Shown: piece after piece, positions 36,930 through 50,900 of the stretch
Layout: each line of letters begins with the position of its first letter
Numbering within the stretch: position 1 is the stretch's first letter
Assembly (NCBI GenBank): GCA_014706295.1
Contig: JACSVZ010000015.1
Location: 59,145,535 to 59,209,534, forward strand
Source of the DNA: Lycocorax pyrrhopterus obiensis
Lineage: Eukaryota > Chordata > Aves > Passeriformes > Paradisaeidae
DNA: 64,000 nucleotides
Reading direction: 5' to 3'
The notes under the pieces: generated by a model
Database searches by the model: none
Seen by the model: the letters and a program-made list of their open reading frames with translations, nothing else
Told to the model about the DNA's origin: nothing
Translations under genes and position numbers: made by a program

Positions 36930-37829
36930 ATCTAGTACAGTCTATAACTATTTTTTCCAAGGTAACCCACCCAGTTGATCAAGGGAAGCCAGTACATGTA
37001 ATCTTTTTGGATTTCAGTAAAGCTTTCAATGCTGTCTCTCGTAGCATCCTCCTGGACAAAATGTCCAGCACGTGGCTGGATAAACACAGCGTGTGATGGG
37101 TGAGCAGCTGGCTCACGGGTCAGGCACAAAGGGGGTGACATCAGAGTGGTGACCTGTCACTGGTGGGGTTCCACAGGGCTCCATTCGTGGCTGTGTTTGG
37201 ATGCAGGACTAAACTGGGAGGAGTTATTGACTCCCTTGAAGGCTGAGAGGCGCTGCAGAGTGATCTTGACAACCTGGAGAGTTGTCCCGCTCTGCTCTGC
37301 ACTGGGGCAGCCTCACCTCGAATCCTGTGAGCAGTTTTGGGTGACACAATATAAAAAAGACATTTAGCTATTAGAGAGCGTCCAGAGGAGGACCATGAGG
37401 ATGGTGAAGGGCCTTGAGGGGAAGCTGTAGGAGAAGTGCCTGAGGTCACTTGGCCTGTTCAGTCTGGAGGAGACTGAGGGGAAACCTCATTGCAGTTACA
37501 ACTTCCTCATGAGGGGAAGAGGAGGGGCAGGCAGTGACCTCTTCTCTCTGGTGACCAGGGACAGGACCCAAGGGAATCGCCTGAAGCTGTGCTGAGGGAG
37601 GTTTAGGTTGGATATCAGGAAAAGGTTCCTCATCCAGAGGGTGGTTGTACACTGGAACAGGCTCCCCAGGGAAGTGGTCACAGCCCCAAGCCTGACAGTT
37701 CAAGAAATGTTTGGGCAATGCTCTCAGGCACATGGTGGGATTCTTGTAGGTGGTCCTGTGCAGGGCCAGAAGTCAGACTTTGATGATCCTTGGGGGTCCC
37801 TTCCAACTCAGGATATTCTAGGATTCTAA
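36930..37829 (+). mobile_element. CR1 LINE fragment with partial reverse transcriptase and 3' end
   Basis: In plus orientation, the start encodes KVTHPVDQGK and then VIFLDFSKAFNAVSRSILLD, the typical CR1 ORF2 reverse transcriptase segment. The frame then breaks at a TGA after KHSV. The consensus jumps after the VPQGS-like block to the RDxxQ/DLDNLER region, then to 'cgtccagaggagg', so at least two internal deletions are present. The 3' part has the usual 'ctccccagggaagtggtcacagc' region and ends ATTCTAGGATTCTA at 37829. It is dead and lies about 0.9 kb upstream of the AGK ATG. Confidence 0.92.
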
Positions 37830-40800
37830 CTCAGGCCAAAGTTTCTCATGATGCGTGAGAGAGGGTGAACAGCTGCAGAGATTTCATAAAAGTGCTGAGT
37901 TACTCAGAGAGACCCCATCCTGTAAGAAAGGAAGAGGGATGTTGGCCATTCCTAATGCACTTTTGGCTAAATGAGTGAGGTGAGGGAGCAGTGCTGCTTT
38001 TGTAAGCCACTCTTGACAGGGACCGCAGGTGCGGACTCAGGAGAACAAGGATGTGCTCTGGCAGGGACCAGCGGGTCAGGGTAATGAAGGTAACACTGGA
38101 CAGAATATTTTTTTCTGAATATTTTTTCCCTCTTACAAGATGCCATTTTAGCAATTCAAAAACATCAAAGTCAATAAAATGGGTGGGGTTTTTTTGATTG
38201 GTTGTTTTTTGGTTTTTTTTTTTTTAATAGAAAGCTTCGCCAAATCCTTCTGCTTAAGAATGTCAGGATGGGATATGAGTAGTAACATAAAGGGGCTTCT
38301 TGAGGCCAAATTTGGGATTCTGGGTATGCAAAAGTCTCTTCTGCAAAAATCAAGTTGATGCAGAAGATGGTCCAGAAGACACTCTGCTGTTAGTGATAAG
38401 AAAAGCTGATTAAACCCTATGGATTAGTTTCCCTACTATGTTTTGGGGGATTTTTTCCCTTTATTTTGTAGAGCAGATCTGGGATTTTTTTTCTTTTTTT
38501 AAGTACGAAACACTAAATTATTTTCTCCTGATGAATATTTCAGGCATAACCTCATACAGTAGCCATTGCTTCCCACTTAAATATTCCAGGATCATCTGTC
38601 CAGTGCATCTCAGTGTGCTGAGTACATGCACTTGATGCAGTGCTGAATGTTCCAGGTGGTGTGGAGTGATTAAATGTCCTACTTTTCTTTTGGTGTTTGT
38701 CCTACTTTTTAGAGGATTCAGGTGATAGGGCCAACTGCTAACAGCAATCATAGCCCACAGATGTTAGTACTCTCATCCTTCCTTCCTCCACTTACGAAAA
38801 GATTTTGTTCTGATAAATGCTTTTCAAATTCATAATTCTCATGTGGCACCACAAATAATTTACAAACATCTGTAACTTCCTATTTTGCAACCAAGTCTAC
38901 CGAGTACAGTTATGTTCATTAATGATGTTTCCAAAACAAGCTTGAACTTTTAAAATAAAGCCTCTTTAGTATCCTAATACATGTTCAGAGCAGTCAGAAA
39001 TAACGCTTAAATGTAGGAAAGACCTGAGTATTTCTAAGATGGCTGAACAGAAATTTTCCTGTGTTCATAACCATGAAAACACATCAGAGTTAGTATAAGT
39101 GAGAAATTTTAGCTCAATTGCTAGTTGCCTTCAGCATCCCTAGCAGAGGGACTTGACCCTGCTTTGGGCAGGGTGGCTGAACAGGGTGAGGTCCAGAGGT
39201 CCCATCCCATCTCCCCTACTGGGACTGTGTGACACAATCTGAGATTTTGGGTTGGTGATTTTTGATGTGGGGCTTTTTGAAGAGGGCTGCCCTTAGAAGA
39301 AAGAGACAGCGCAGACAGCAATGACAGATTGTGCACTTGTCTTTTTACCTGGCTTTATTTAGAATGCAGCGTCCATTCCGAAAGTCCTCCTGGCAAACAC
39401 GTATGTCCTAGTTTTTGGCTGTGGCTGTCTGATCACCCTCAAGGTAGATCACACCTGCCATGCTGCTGCATGTACCAGGTACTTCTCTTTTAGCTGTCCT
39501 AGTTTTCTGCGTGTCAGATCAATAGAAGCAGGTATTGAGTGTGTGCAATGGAAAATGAGAGGAAAAAGGACTGATCTTGAGCATCCTCTAGATTATGTGT
39601 GTAGTAATTTTTTAGGCCAAGTAAAATTCCTGCTCTCTTTTACATAACACTGTTCAGAGGAGGCTGGAATGGCGGATTTTGTTTTCTTATGATTGCTAGG
39701 TGGTTTTTGTAAACAAAAGAATAATTCAAAAAGCTGCTTTGCAACTCTTAATACTTGACTGGGGACGTGTCACCTAAAATTATCTCACAAGTTGTGTATG
39801 AAGACAGGTGAATGTCTCATCCTGGTTACTCATTTCTGACCCTTTTATGATGAGTAATTTTTTTATCATCCTGTCTCTACCATCAGTTCCAAGCCTGTTA
39901 GTAGGAGAAGCTTCAGATACATGATCATGCTTCAGGCACATACTTATTTGTAACTTTGGAAAAGTCACATCCTCAGTCATCTCAGTGCTCAGCCACCGTA
40001 TGTAAAGGGAACAGGAGAGAGGTTTTTGTCTACTGCTTGGCAATGCCCTGCAATTGATAAGGACAGATAATCATTTAGTCTCCATTTCTGTCCAGCACAA
40101 TCTGTGCCTATGTTGGCACAAAAAAGGGACCTCCCCAGTCCAGTGTAGTTCTTCTGTCATCCTTACAGCAATGGAGAGTTGGGACCCCTCATCCTGCTGG
40201 TCATTCTGGCATTTGAGACTCGTCTATCCATGGTCTGAGGGTATGGAACAGCAGTGCTGTCAGCACATCCCGTGCCATCATGGCGATTCTGTCTCTTCGG
40301 GTGCTTTCTTACAAGTAAAATGCAAATAGCTACTTGTGTTGCAAAGAGGCCAAATGTACTGCTCTGCAGGAGCTGTGTGTTTACCACAGCGATGCAAGTC
40401 CGTGTTCCTGCCAGACCGAGGCAGCGTTGTCTGTTAGAGTCTGCCCACATCCCCCTGTTTTTACGTGATCAATATCCCTGTGGCCAGAGTGACAGGGAGG
40501 AGCGTCCTCACACAACCTTCAGGCTTTTGTGCAGCTGATGAGGAGAAAAACAGAATCTAAATCTTTCCATGTCTCTGACCCAGCAAGGGAGATTATAATT
40601 TGCTTTGTTTTAATTCTACAACAACCAAACACCAAGCATGATTTAAAGTGAGGGAGAGCCCTTTTCCTTGGTGGGTGTGAGCAGGACTGACTGGGTATCT
40701 CTCCAGATCCAGCCATGGGATGGGTGCTCCAGCCTTTCAGGCACATCCACCTCTGACTTCTCTTAACCACAAGCCACGGGCATAGGCTTGGCTGCAGACA

Positions 40801-43800
40801 GGGCTCTTTCCCTTCCTGTCCAGGAGGGTCCCCGGGCTAGCTGAAATCTCTGGTGAGTTTCCCAGTCTGTGTCTCTCTGCTTCTTTTCTCCTGGTTTTGT
40901 GTTAGGGCCTGAAGCTCCTCCTCCACCATGTGTCCCAGGTCCCACTCCATTCTACCCTGGCCAATGATTTATGTAAGAGAGAGGAGCACTGCAGTCACTG
41001 AAGCTAATCAGAGAAAGTTCCTGCCTGTGAGAGCAGAGAAAGTTCATGATGGATTCTCTTGCCCTCATTTCCAGCTCTGCCTGGAAGTGTGATTCCCTGG
41101 GGCAGTCATGTCTGCAGTCAGTGCCTGCTCCACTGGTTTGGAGAAAGAACTGAATCACACTGGCAGGGTTTTTGGTTGGGTAACTCAGAGAAGCTCTGCA
41201 CAAGAATAATCTCTCCCTTCTTCCCCCTCCTTGCTCTTCCTTGGCTCTTCTGTAAGCAGAACGCGACCTGAGCTTCACCCCCTCTAGAAAGAAATTCAGG
41301 AGTGTGCCTAGCGTATTTATATGGCAAAACCCACCACCTTTGCACCCTGCCCCCTCTTCCCACATCCGAGCTATTACACAGAAATATTCCCTGATTCTCT
41401 GAGTTTATTAACCTTTTTCCAAGGGAATGAATAGAGATATTCACAGCTTTTGAACAGCAGCAGAAACCCATTAAGTTGCTCTGTGGCAATCGTGTCAGGA
41501 ACTTGTTCCTTTAGCAGAGACACATTTCAGAGTGCTCTACACTTACTCCCAAACCATTTGGATTCAGTAAATGCAGGTGCCACTGAGGCATTAGCGTGAG
41601 CAGGCCTGGACCCTAAGCTTTGAGCATAGTTAGATCTCCTCATGGTCTGCTCCAAATGGAGGAACAAGCCCAGTGTCCTGGGACTGACCTACCCATTCAC
41701 CCAGCAGCACAAGCCCCTGCACGGAAACACCTAGCAGCTCCTGTGCTAATTCTACACTCTGCTTCTCAGTGACGGTCTAGTGAGAGCTACATCAAAGACA
41801 TCAGTGTTGTTGCTGGTACAGCTTCCTTACCCTTAAGAAAGTCCTGCTGACTGAGGCTAAGGTCTCTCCTCTCTGAGCTCATGCTGTTATTATGGTACTG
41901 CTACATTTTAAGAGGACTCTGCACAGAAAACAGTAGGATAGAGGCAGAGAAGGAGAGACCCCAAATGCACACTGCAGACCTGCTTGCAGGATGTGCATTC
42001 CCCTCTAAGCAGCGCCTGTTTGGAAGGGATGTAGCTGCCACCCAGCAGGCTGGCAGCATCAAACCTCTCCTGGCCTTACATCTGCAGGCAGGTATTGTCA
42101 CTTCTGCAGATTGAATGTGAGTGAGGGATAGGGATATAATCCATGAGACTCCTCACTCAGGCATTTTGCTTTTGGCAGAGATTAATGCTCATTGTTTAAC
42201 AAAAGAAGTAAGTCATATTCTCTCCTTTTATCCCTGTTGTACAGCCGGATGAGAGAGAGGGTAGGAAATTAAGGCTTTTACACCGTTCCTTGATTTCAGT
42301 GCATCCAGAAATGTTATATACTACTTACCTATATTCACAGTGAGATACTCCCTCCCCAAAAATCCAGCTGCTGCTATGCACCATCCTGGTAATATCCCAT
42401 AGCCAGATGATCTTGTATTCAGAAGAGCTCCTGGAAACTACTAATATATCTGCAGCAATGGTTCATTTTTCACTGAGGCAGTGACATCCTAATCTATGGA
42501 CCAGATGGAGTGGGGCCTTGGGCAATTGTAATCAAAGAGCAACAGCCACAGTTTGAAGGAAAGAGATTCCCTGTTGGTTTTCTATTAAATGCTTCTATTT
42601 TCATTTTCTTTTGACTCAATTGTGTGCATCACCATGGCCCACTGAACACATCTGGCTGACATCTTAGATCACATACCCAGCACATTACTGTGTTTGCTCA
42701 AAGTTTCACTCCTTCCAAAGTCAGTGGCAATGCTCTGTGACAACCACTTGTTTTATCCTTGTCCTTAGGTGGAGTTTGGGGATCAACAGAACCAGTTGCA
42801 GACAAAGGCAGGCTGACAAAATCCATCACTGTAATGATGAACCACTCCCATTCCTCTTCACCAACCAAATACCTTTGCTGCTGTAGAAGGTGGAAGATTA
42901 ATTTGTCTTGGATAGTGGAGTGCAAAATATGACCACTTAGAAAAAGTATAATCCCACTGAGTTACTATAAATTGGTCTAGTTCAGTCCCTGCCGAAAGAT
43001 AGATTCTGCATCTAATACTGACAAGGACCTTTGCTCACAAATTGTAACTGGCCATTTCATCAGTCTGTGAAGCAGAGGTCTTAATGTCTTCAGGTGTTGA
43101 TGAACACGTAATTGTATTTTGTCTCTTTCTTTTCTTTAAGTAAATTAGTTAAATTATAATAAAATCTGATATTCTGCTTTTTCATTGTCTCAAAGCTTTC
43201 AACTATTTAAAGGTAATCATTTTACTTTTCCTGTGAGAAAAAAGTTGTTGGAGTTACAGATCCTGTCATATATAATGCTTCCCTAGGTTTGGGAAGACAT
43301 TAGAGAGTTCTTCTAAACATTTTCTTTGCAAACTGTGTAGCATTTTCAGCAAATGTATTTCAACAAGCTCTGTGGCTAGTTTGAACAGTTTCACATTGCC
43401 TTTATCTTCCAAAAAGTTACTAAGTGATATGGCTTTAAAAATTGGTTTTGTTATTTTCATGTTGTTAATTGACATGCTAATTATGACTGACACGGGCATT
43501 GCTTTTAAATCCCATGTTGTTTCTTTCCCTGCATACAGTGCATATTCTTTGAATTCCTATCACATTGTGATCTGGTGTCAGTTCAAAGACTGGCTTTGCT
43601 TTTCAAGCTGTTTAGACATTCTTTTCACTTAATATGCTGCTTTAAGGATCTATGATAAGATGTTGCTGAGGGCAGTGTAAGACTCTAGGACTTGACTAGG
43701 CTAGATTAGAACAGCCATGTATTTTACATTAAATCAAAGTGGTTTGAACCACAGTAATGAGCCAATACTTGTTATCCACCCTCTCCAAATGCACAGGCAT

Positions 43801-44900
43801 TATTGACTCCATTTATATGACATCTTCGCTTGCTTTGTTTTCTTGCCTTCCCTTGCTAAGAACAGATGGGAAGAGTAATTTAAATACCGAATACCATAAG
43901 GTACCTGGAGTAAAGTAAATTAAGAAGATACCATAAGTGAGAGAATGAAGTGTTAAATAGCTAACAGGAGATTTACAATTAAGAATTAACAGAGAAGATA
44001 AGCTTTGCCAAGAGACAGAAATCACTTCACAGAGCGAATCTTGCAGAGGATGGGCAGGTTGCTGCCATTACAAATGCATGGAGAATCCCAGCTCATAGGA
44101 AAGAGGAGACTCAAGATGTCCAACATGTAAAACAGTGTATGGATTTATGCACACTGTAACAGGCAACATAAGTTGGGATAATGTCCATTCCGTGACAAAA
44201 GAGGCAACCAATACCAGACTTGACTTTGCTTCACAAAAACATGTGAATACCAACAGAAGGAATATATAGGATGGGTAATGAAAACAAGGACAGCACCACA
44301 TGCTTAGATGAAAATTATACATAGTGAAAATGTACAACATAGCAGCCAAAGATGAAATGATCTAACTGGAAATAAATAAGACATTTATTTTTTAACTGTT
44401 ATACAGAAGCATATGTGTTGCCAGAAATACTTTTGGAAGATACTTGTAGGAGAGTCACACGTAGCAGAAAGTAAATATGGAAACAGAATGGACAGTGATA
44501 AGTTTATTAAGCACAAAGTATGTGAACAAAACTGGAAAATAAATGGGAAATATACTGGACAAGGCATAATTTGTAATATTGACCCAGAAAATATCTCAAT
44601 TCCCTTAGCATCGTGCTACGTGCTCCCTGCAATTCTTATCTTTAGGAAAGATACTCTTAAATCAGAGGCAAAGAGGGGATATTAGTAGGATCACTGAATG
44701 GAGGATGTTAAAACCACCACATAAATTTTTGTAGGAACAAAGCACAGTTTCTTCTAGTACCAGGACAAAGCTAAGCAAACCAAACAGAAAATTCTAGATA
44801 ATGCAAATAATGCTTGAATAAATAACATGACATAAAAAGTGCAATGAGTATGTCACGGGTGAGATGACGGGGGAGAGCCTGTCCACATAGACGAGGAAGA
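37830..44900. other. Intergenic block, no gene recognised
   Basis: Upstream flank of AGK beyond CR1. It holds T-runs near 38190-38225 (including 13 T at 38213-38225) and mostly AT-rich unique sequence. None of the open frames has a recognisable domain or a conserved splice context. I looked for the expected neighbour TMEM178B on the minus strand and did not find its exons. Confidence 0.65.
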
Positions 44901-47900
44901 TATGTAAAGATTCATTGGGAAGGTTGGAGACATTTGCCCCTAATCTGGCTGCTTGCAGCAACCACCTGGAGCACTGCTGCTCGCTGTTGTTTAATGGATG
45001 TGCAGTGTCAATATTAATACAGAGTCTGAGAAACTGAAGGAGTTTATTAGGGGACTCTATTCCAATGGTTCACAGCACAAGAGTTAGGTTATGCATTTAT
45101 TTCCCCAAGGACACTATTAGTGGTGCTGCAAAGCTTCGCTGAAAGCTGCAAAACAATGACTTCTGTGCTACAGACGCCAATGAAATGTGATATCGGTGTG
45201 TTCTTGTAAATAAAGAGATTTTGGGTTTTTCACAGAAAACAGTGTCTGCTGAAATTGGCCATGTCACACTACTGAGATTGCCAAGCTAGTTCATCCTGGG
45301 AATTTCTGCTTGCAGTTAAATACATAGCTGGCAGGCATTTTGGGGGCCTAGACCCACTCCCAGCTACCTGTGTGAAAATGCAGTAGGTACAGCTCAGAAT
45401 TACATGTTGTGTGTAATGATCTGCCATAGAAAAACAACCAACCTTGTCCAAAGTTTTGTCCAACCTTGAACAGAAGACAGAGATTGCCAGAGATATGACT
45501 GAGAGACTATAGAGAAAATGTTAGTAGCAAAATTGCTATTAAAATTCTGCAGAAACTCTCATTAGTTAGGAGATAGAAAGTCCTCAAGAGACTGAAAAAT
45601 TTAAGTGAAGAGCCAGGAAAATATTAAAGGCACTGAGGAAGCTGGCAAAATTCACTAAATATACCAAAACAAGCAAGAGATTTGGATGGTGGAGGACAAG
45701 CTGCAGAGTTGTGCATCTGCAGTTGTGTGTGTGCACTGTCATTCCCATCACTTTACGAAACCAGTGGGACACAAGCAGCTGTGTACTCAGTGGAGTTTGT
45801 CACCTGGAGCACACAGTTAGTTGTGTGAACACGTCCAGACCCAAGAAGGGAGGGAGGAAGGGGATGATGAGCCTGTTGTTGTAGCCAGGACAGCTGGGTG
45901 GCCTCAGGATCTGCAGGTTCATGGATATGCAAATGCTTTGTCCCCAGTGAGCCTTGCAGATCTGAGAAGCAGCACATTCCTTGCACTAATACTGATCCTG
46001 AAATGTCACTAAGCATCGATTTAGAAAGGAACACGTGGCATTAAGGTGACGACTTTGATGGCCAAGCATCCCTGTCACTGCTGCACTGTCAGGCTTTTGT
46101 GGCCATCACACATAAATAATGGGAGATAGACAAGATGTAAGGCACAGCTCTCAAAAGCCAAGCCCAGTTTGATGACTTGAACCTCACCACTCACAACCTA
46201 ACGTGTTCATGGGAGTCCTGCTGGGTCCCACCTCAGCCACCACACCGTGGGCTGTGGGGAACCATAGCTGCTTGCCCATTCACACCCTGGGCAAGGCTTT
46301 GTCCCACAGCCTCACAAGTGGATGGGAGAGCCTGGACCAAGCATCAGTCACGGGTAATCTCACTGTAATGAAAAGTGTATCCTGGTAATTTGGAAATAAT
46401 TGTCTCTTAGGTTAATAGCCATTGATATCTTCCCTCATCAAGTTTATTTGCTCCATGACATTGTTAGTGTCTTAAACAGAAATCACCCTCAAGGTATCAT
46501 CTAATCATCTTCGCATCATTCTGCAAATCTGTTTCATATTACCAATAATCTTATTACTACAACTGCAACATTCATTAAGCAAATGGAGAACAATAAAAAT
46601 ACATACAGTAATAGCAATCAAATTAAGTTTGAATCTCACAGTGAGTGATGGATAATTCTGGATCAGATTGTTCTCATAGATTTTTCCCCATTATTTTCTG
46701 AAAAGGTTTAAATAGCTCAAAAATTTTAAATGACAAGGTTCTCTTCTAGAGTCTGGCCATTTTATGTGACCTGGTTACCACAAAATGACACAGTCAGGAC
46801 CAGAACTGGTTGTGGAAGCTTCTCCTTGTGAGCAGGGAGACCTCTCAGCAGAGACAACATTGCTGGGTTCCCAAGGCAAACACCAGTCTCTGCCAGGGCG
46901 AGCTCTGTGACAGTGATCCAACATCTCTTGGGTATGGTCAGACACTTCCAGGTGACATCCTGAATGGGCTTGCATGGGACTGGGAAGCCATCACTTTCTT
47001 CTTGACATGTAGTGGCTCCTGATGTTGCACTGAGCAAAGCAAAACCACAGATTTGTTCTGAGCCATCTGTATTTAAAAGATTTGGGGCTTGATCCTCAGC
47101 TCAGGGGAGTAAATGGAAATGCATTCATGAAGTGCAAATGGGTAGATTTTCAAGCTGTTCTTGCCTATCAGCTGTGCCAGTTTATATTTAGCTCTGCTAC
47201 ACCTGCACAGAGCCACTTGAACATGTATCAAAACAATTCCTGTCCCTAGCTGTGATCCGTGCTCTCTAGTCCAACAACAGATCATCATTTGTCTCACTGG
47301 TAAAATAACTGCTGAGGAATATAAGAGATTTTTTCCATCTGCAAATGCATGAAAATATATTTGGAACATTTTATGGGTACATTGCACACCTGATGGAAAC
47401 ATTTGATTGCTTCCTCTCTGGGTACATCAAAAATATCCTCAGCCAACTTAACTGTTTTTATCAACTCTACTCTTTTATTTTATGTTCATTCTGGCCTGGA
47501 ATTTTTTTTTCCTGAGCATCACAGATGAGTTTGTGACCTCTTTGTTATGGTCTGCCAAATGGTCATAGAAGAAATCCAGCCTCTGAAGTACAGTAAGTCC
47601 CATTAAATCAATGAGGGGATGGTGTGATATATGCTTATATGCATGTGTAAATTGCTGTGTGAGAGAGGGCCAAGGCAGAGAGAGATGCCTGGATCTAGTT
47701 TGGACTCAGGAGAGGCTACTGGTCATTGCCTTTTTGTGCTGGCCCACTGCCTTCCTAGTTTGTATTCCTCCAAATAATTAAAATCTCTTTTTGTTTTAAT
47801 ATGCAAGTTTGCATTTACCTCAATAATTCAGTACTACTGCTGCAAATATAATAGAAATACAGATATGCCCAGGTACATTTTTTAACAAAATGGGCAGAGA

Positions 47901-50900
47901 TAATAAATAAGAGTTTTTTTTAAAATATAAAACTTAACTGGATCTATAAAGAAAGAATAAAATGGGAAGTTGAAAGACAGTATCCCATTGCTGCTGGTAT
48001 GACAGCCTGTAAATCTCTTGTCCTTTTTGCATTCATGTTGTGTGACCCTCCTGTCTGGGCTGTACTTGCCTATGACTGTGCTCCTGTAGAGAAATACATC
48101 CCAGATGATGTATGCAGCCAGTTTTAGGAGGAATGAGGCAGGTCCCAGGGGCTCCCACTACGCTGTTCAGAGAGACACAAGTCTTCTGGCGTGTGAGGAG
48201 GAACAAGAGGTCAAAGGGAATAAGCTCACTGGCCAGCTCCCCCATAAGTCACATCCTGCATCACATGCTGTCAGCGTTTGTTCTGCTGCAATCCTATCTG
48301 GACTCAGTCAGGAAATGCAAAAATGCAGTCAACTTTAAGGAAGAAAGTGACATGTGCCCCTGGTTTAGTGTTTTCTGAGTGTTGGGAGCCATCTGCCAGC
48401 CCAGTGCTCTGCCTGGCTGGAGGTTCCACTCAGGACCCTGTTTCATCTTCCTCCTGTCTCCTTACTCTGTCTGGAGCTGCTGAGAGAGGGGCTTCTGATC
48501 TCCAACACCCTCCCACAGTTTAATGTGGGCTCTCCAGGATGCAGAATTTGTAAGGAGATCCCTTTACCAGCCAACCCTCCTAGAGGCTGCAGGAGGGAGC
48601 CAGGACAGAGCAGTACCTTGTCAGCTCTCACTGTGGTTCACAAATTTGTATAATGAACCATGAGGAACTGGAAATCAGTAGTATGGCTCCTCCTGGCTAT
48701 TCTCTTGGTGGGATGGAAGCTGAGCTGCAGACCTTGGGAATCGAGTTTGCCCTCAACCTCCTCATATCTCTGCAAGCAAAGAGCGTGTGTTTTCCGAGCT
48801 GGCAGGAGCCAATGTGACAGCAAAGGAGAAACGAGAGAGGAAGGAGAATGAAGGGCTCTGCACAGAGGTGACACCCTTGAGGGCAGAGCTGGCAAGCTGA
48901 GACCTTGGTCTGTTTGCACCAGCATTGCTATTTGTGGCTGGATACAGACAACAGTGAGGCAGTAAAAGGCCTTTTATTTAAGGTGCTGACACCTCGGGAG
49001 AAAATGAGAAAAAGAGAGGTGCTAAAAGAAAAATACATTGCTTTTCATTCTTCTGTCCTTTTACTTCTTCCTTAAATTTTATGGGATGAACTCACTCAAT
49101 TTAAGTACTTGTCAGCAAAGGTGTGACAGGACAATCAAGAGCCATCCACCGTGCCAGCTGGGAACACTTCCAGGGGCCAAGTGCTGGCAGGTGCCTCAGC
49201 ACTGCCTGAGGGGAAAGCACTGCTTCCCTCCTCCTTCTCCCCTGTCCCCTCCCCACCAGGCAGTGAACCTGGTGCACAACCTCCTGCATTCCCATTAGCA
49301 AGTCCTGTGAGCCCCTGGGCTGCAGGAACACACTCTTTGTTCAGGCATAGATGAACATGCTGGTAATAAATGTGCAGCTTGAATCTAGCTCTGCAGAGAA
49401 GTTGTGGGGCTGGTGAAAATTAATTTGTTACTGGCAAAATGGCAAAAAGGGACTGTTTTATACAGACTGGGACTATGCCACCTGGCAATGTTTGAGCAAT
49501 GCTACCTCAGTAGATTTCACAATAAACTCTTGCAGATGTTAGCCTCCATCCCTGCTTACTCATGGGCAAAACAAGGCTGGCAGGTGGGTTGCAAGGTTTC
49601 CTTCAAGGCCATTCTGGATGGTGCTGTTACAGCTGGAAAAGGGAGGAAAGCCTGGCTGACTGCCTGTCCTGAGATACAGCTTCCCTCAGGGCATCTTCCC
49701 ATCTCTGCAGATGTGTTTCAACTTGCCAGGTGTATCTTGGGAGCATTCAGATCCTGACTCAGACAATGTGGGTCTCCGTTCCAACCATGAGTGCTCCCGT
49801 ATCATCCTCCCTGGTGGGCTCCTCTTGGGGACTCAGTCCCAGAGCAAAGATCTCAACAACGACAGAGCCTCCCAGAGGAAAGGAAGAGCCGATGTGACAC
49901 CTTTGTTTGTTACCTTTGGCAGTAACAGCAATGACAGCTGCAATGGGCAAAGGTGTCACCCAGGACACAGAGCTGCTGCTGCCACCTGCGTCCCCTGAAT
50001 GGCTGGGCCTCCCGGGAACCTGCACATCTTTACGGAAAAAGCTGAGCTCTGAACATAATATTTTTAGACTGGTTTCCTAAGGAAATGAAGTTTCTGTCAC
50101 TTCATGTCTGCCCATCTGTCCCCGTCAAACTTTGGATCCACTGGTTATTTGCAAACAAGTTTGACGGAGCATTAGAAGTTTCAAAAATATTTAGATTTCT
50201 ATTTGTGAAAATCGGTAGCTGGGAAGAGACAAGAAGTGCAAGGTAATGCATGAATCTCCATCTGACAGAGGGGGAGGAAGGGAGGACTCGGCAGTCACCT
50301 GTTGTCTGAAAGCTGTTCTATCTTTACAAACCTCAGCACACGGTATTTCTTGCTGCAAATATGGTGGGTAGAGAATTCCCAAAGGGAATGAGCTAGGTTA
50401 AATGAAGCAGAAACTGCAGCCTGTCAGAAAAACCCCAAATGTGAAATTGAGAACTTGAAGCTTTGTTCAATGTACAGGGCAGCACATTGCACTCAGCCTC
50501 CTTTTCTCTGACAGGTTTGCAGGAAGCTTGTAAGAAAACATAGCAGAAAAAAAGGAAATCTGCATCACTGTGAAGGTGGATATTTGGGGTTGTTTCATGT
50601 TTCATGTTTTACCCACTGAGGGCCTTGTGTACCTGTGTGTGTGTGCTCACTTTATTTAGTCATCAGAAGGCATTGAAGTACCAAGTGGCTTTCTGTGCAT
50701 TGTGGTTTCAAATATATATGGCCAGCTCCAAGTGCCAACTGCTGCTGTGAAGACTTTGCCTTTGTATTTTATTCCCTTCTCTCACCCTTTGGCTGCCTCT
50801 GCTTTTCCAAATCACATGCTCCTTATGGCAGGTTTTATTATTTCTCCCTTTATGTTCCTGGCATGCATTTTGAGTATTGCTGTGAACAGTTAGCAAAAGC

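Noticed and set aside
48660..48851. 63-codon frame starting with a signal-peptide-like hydrophobic stretch
   Set aside because: It is short, has no cysteine pattern or motif tying it to a peptide family, and has no neighbouring exon.
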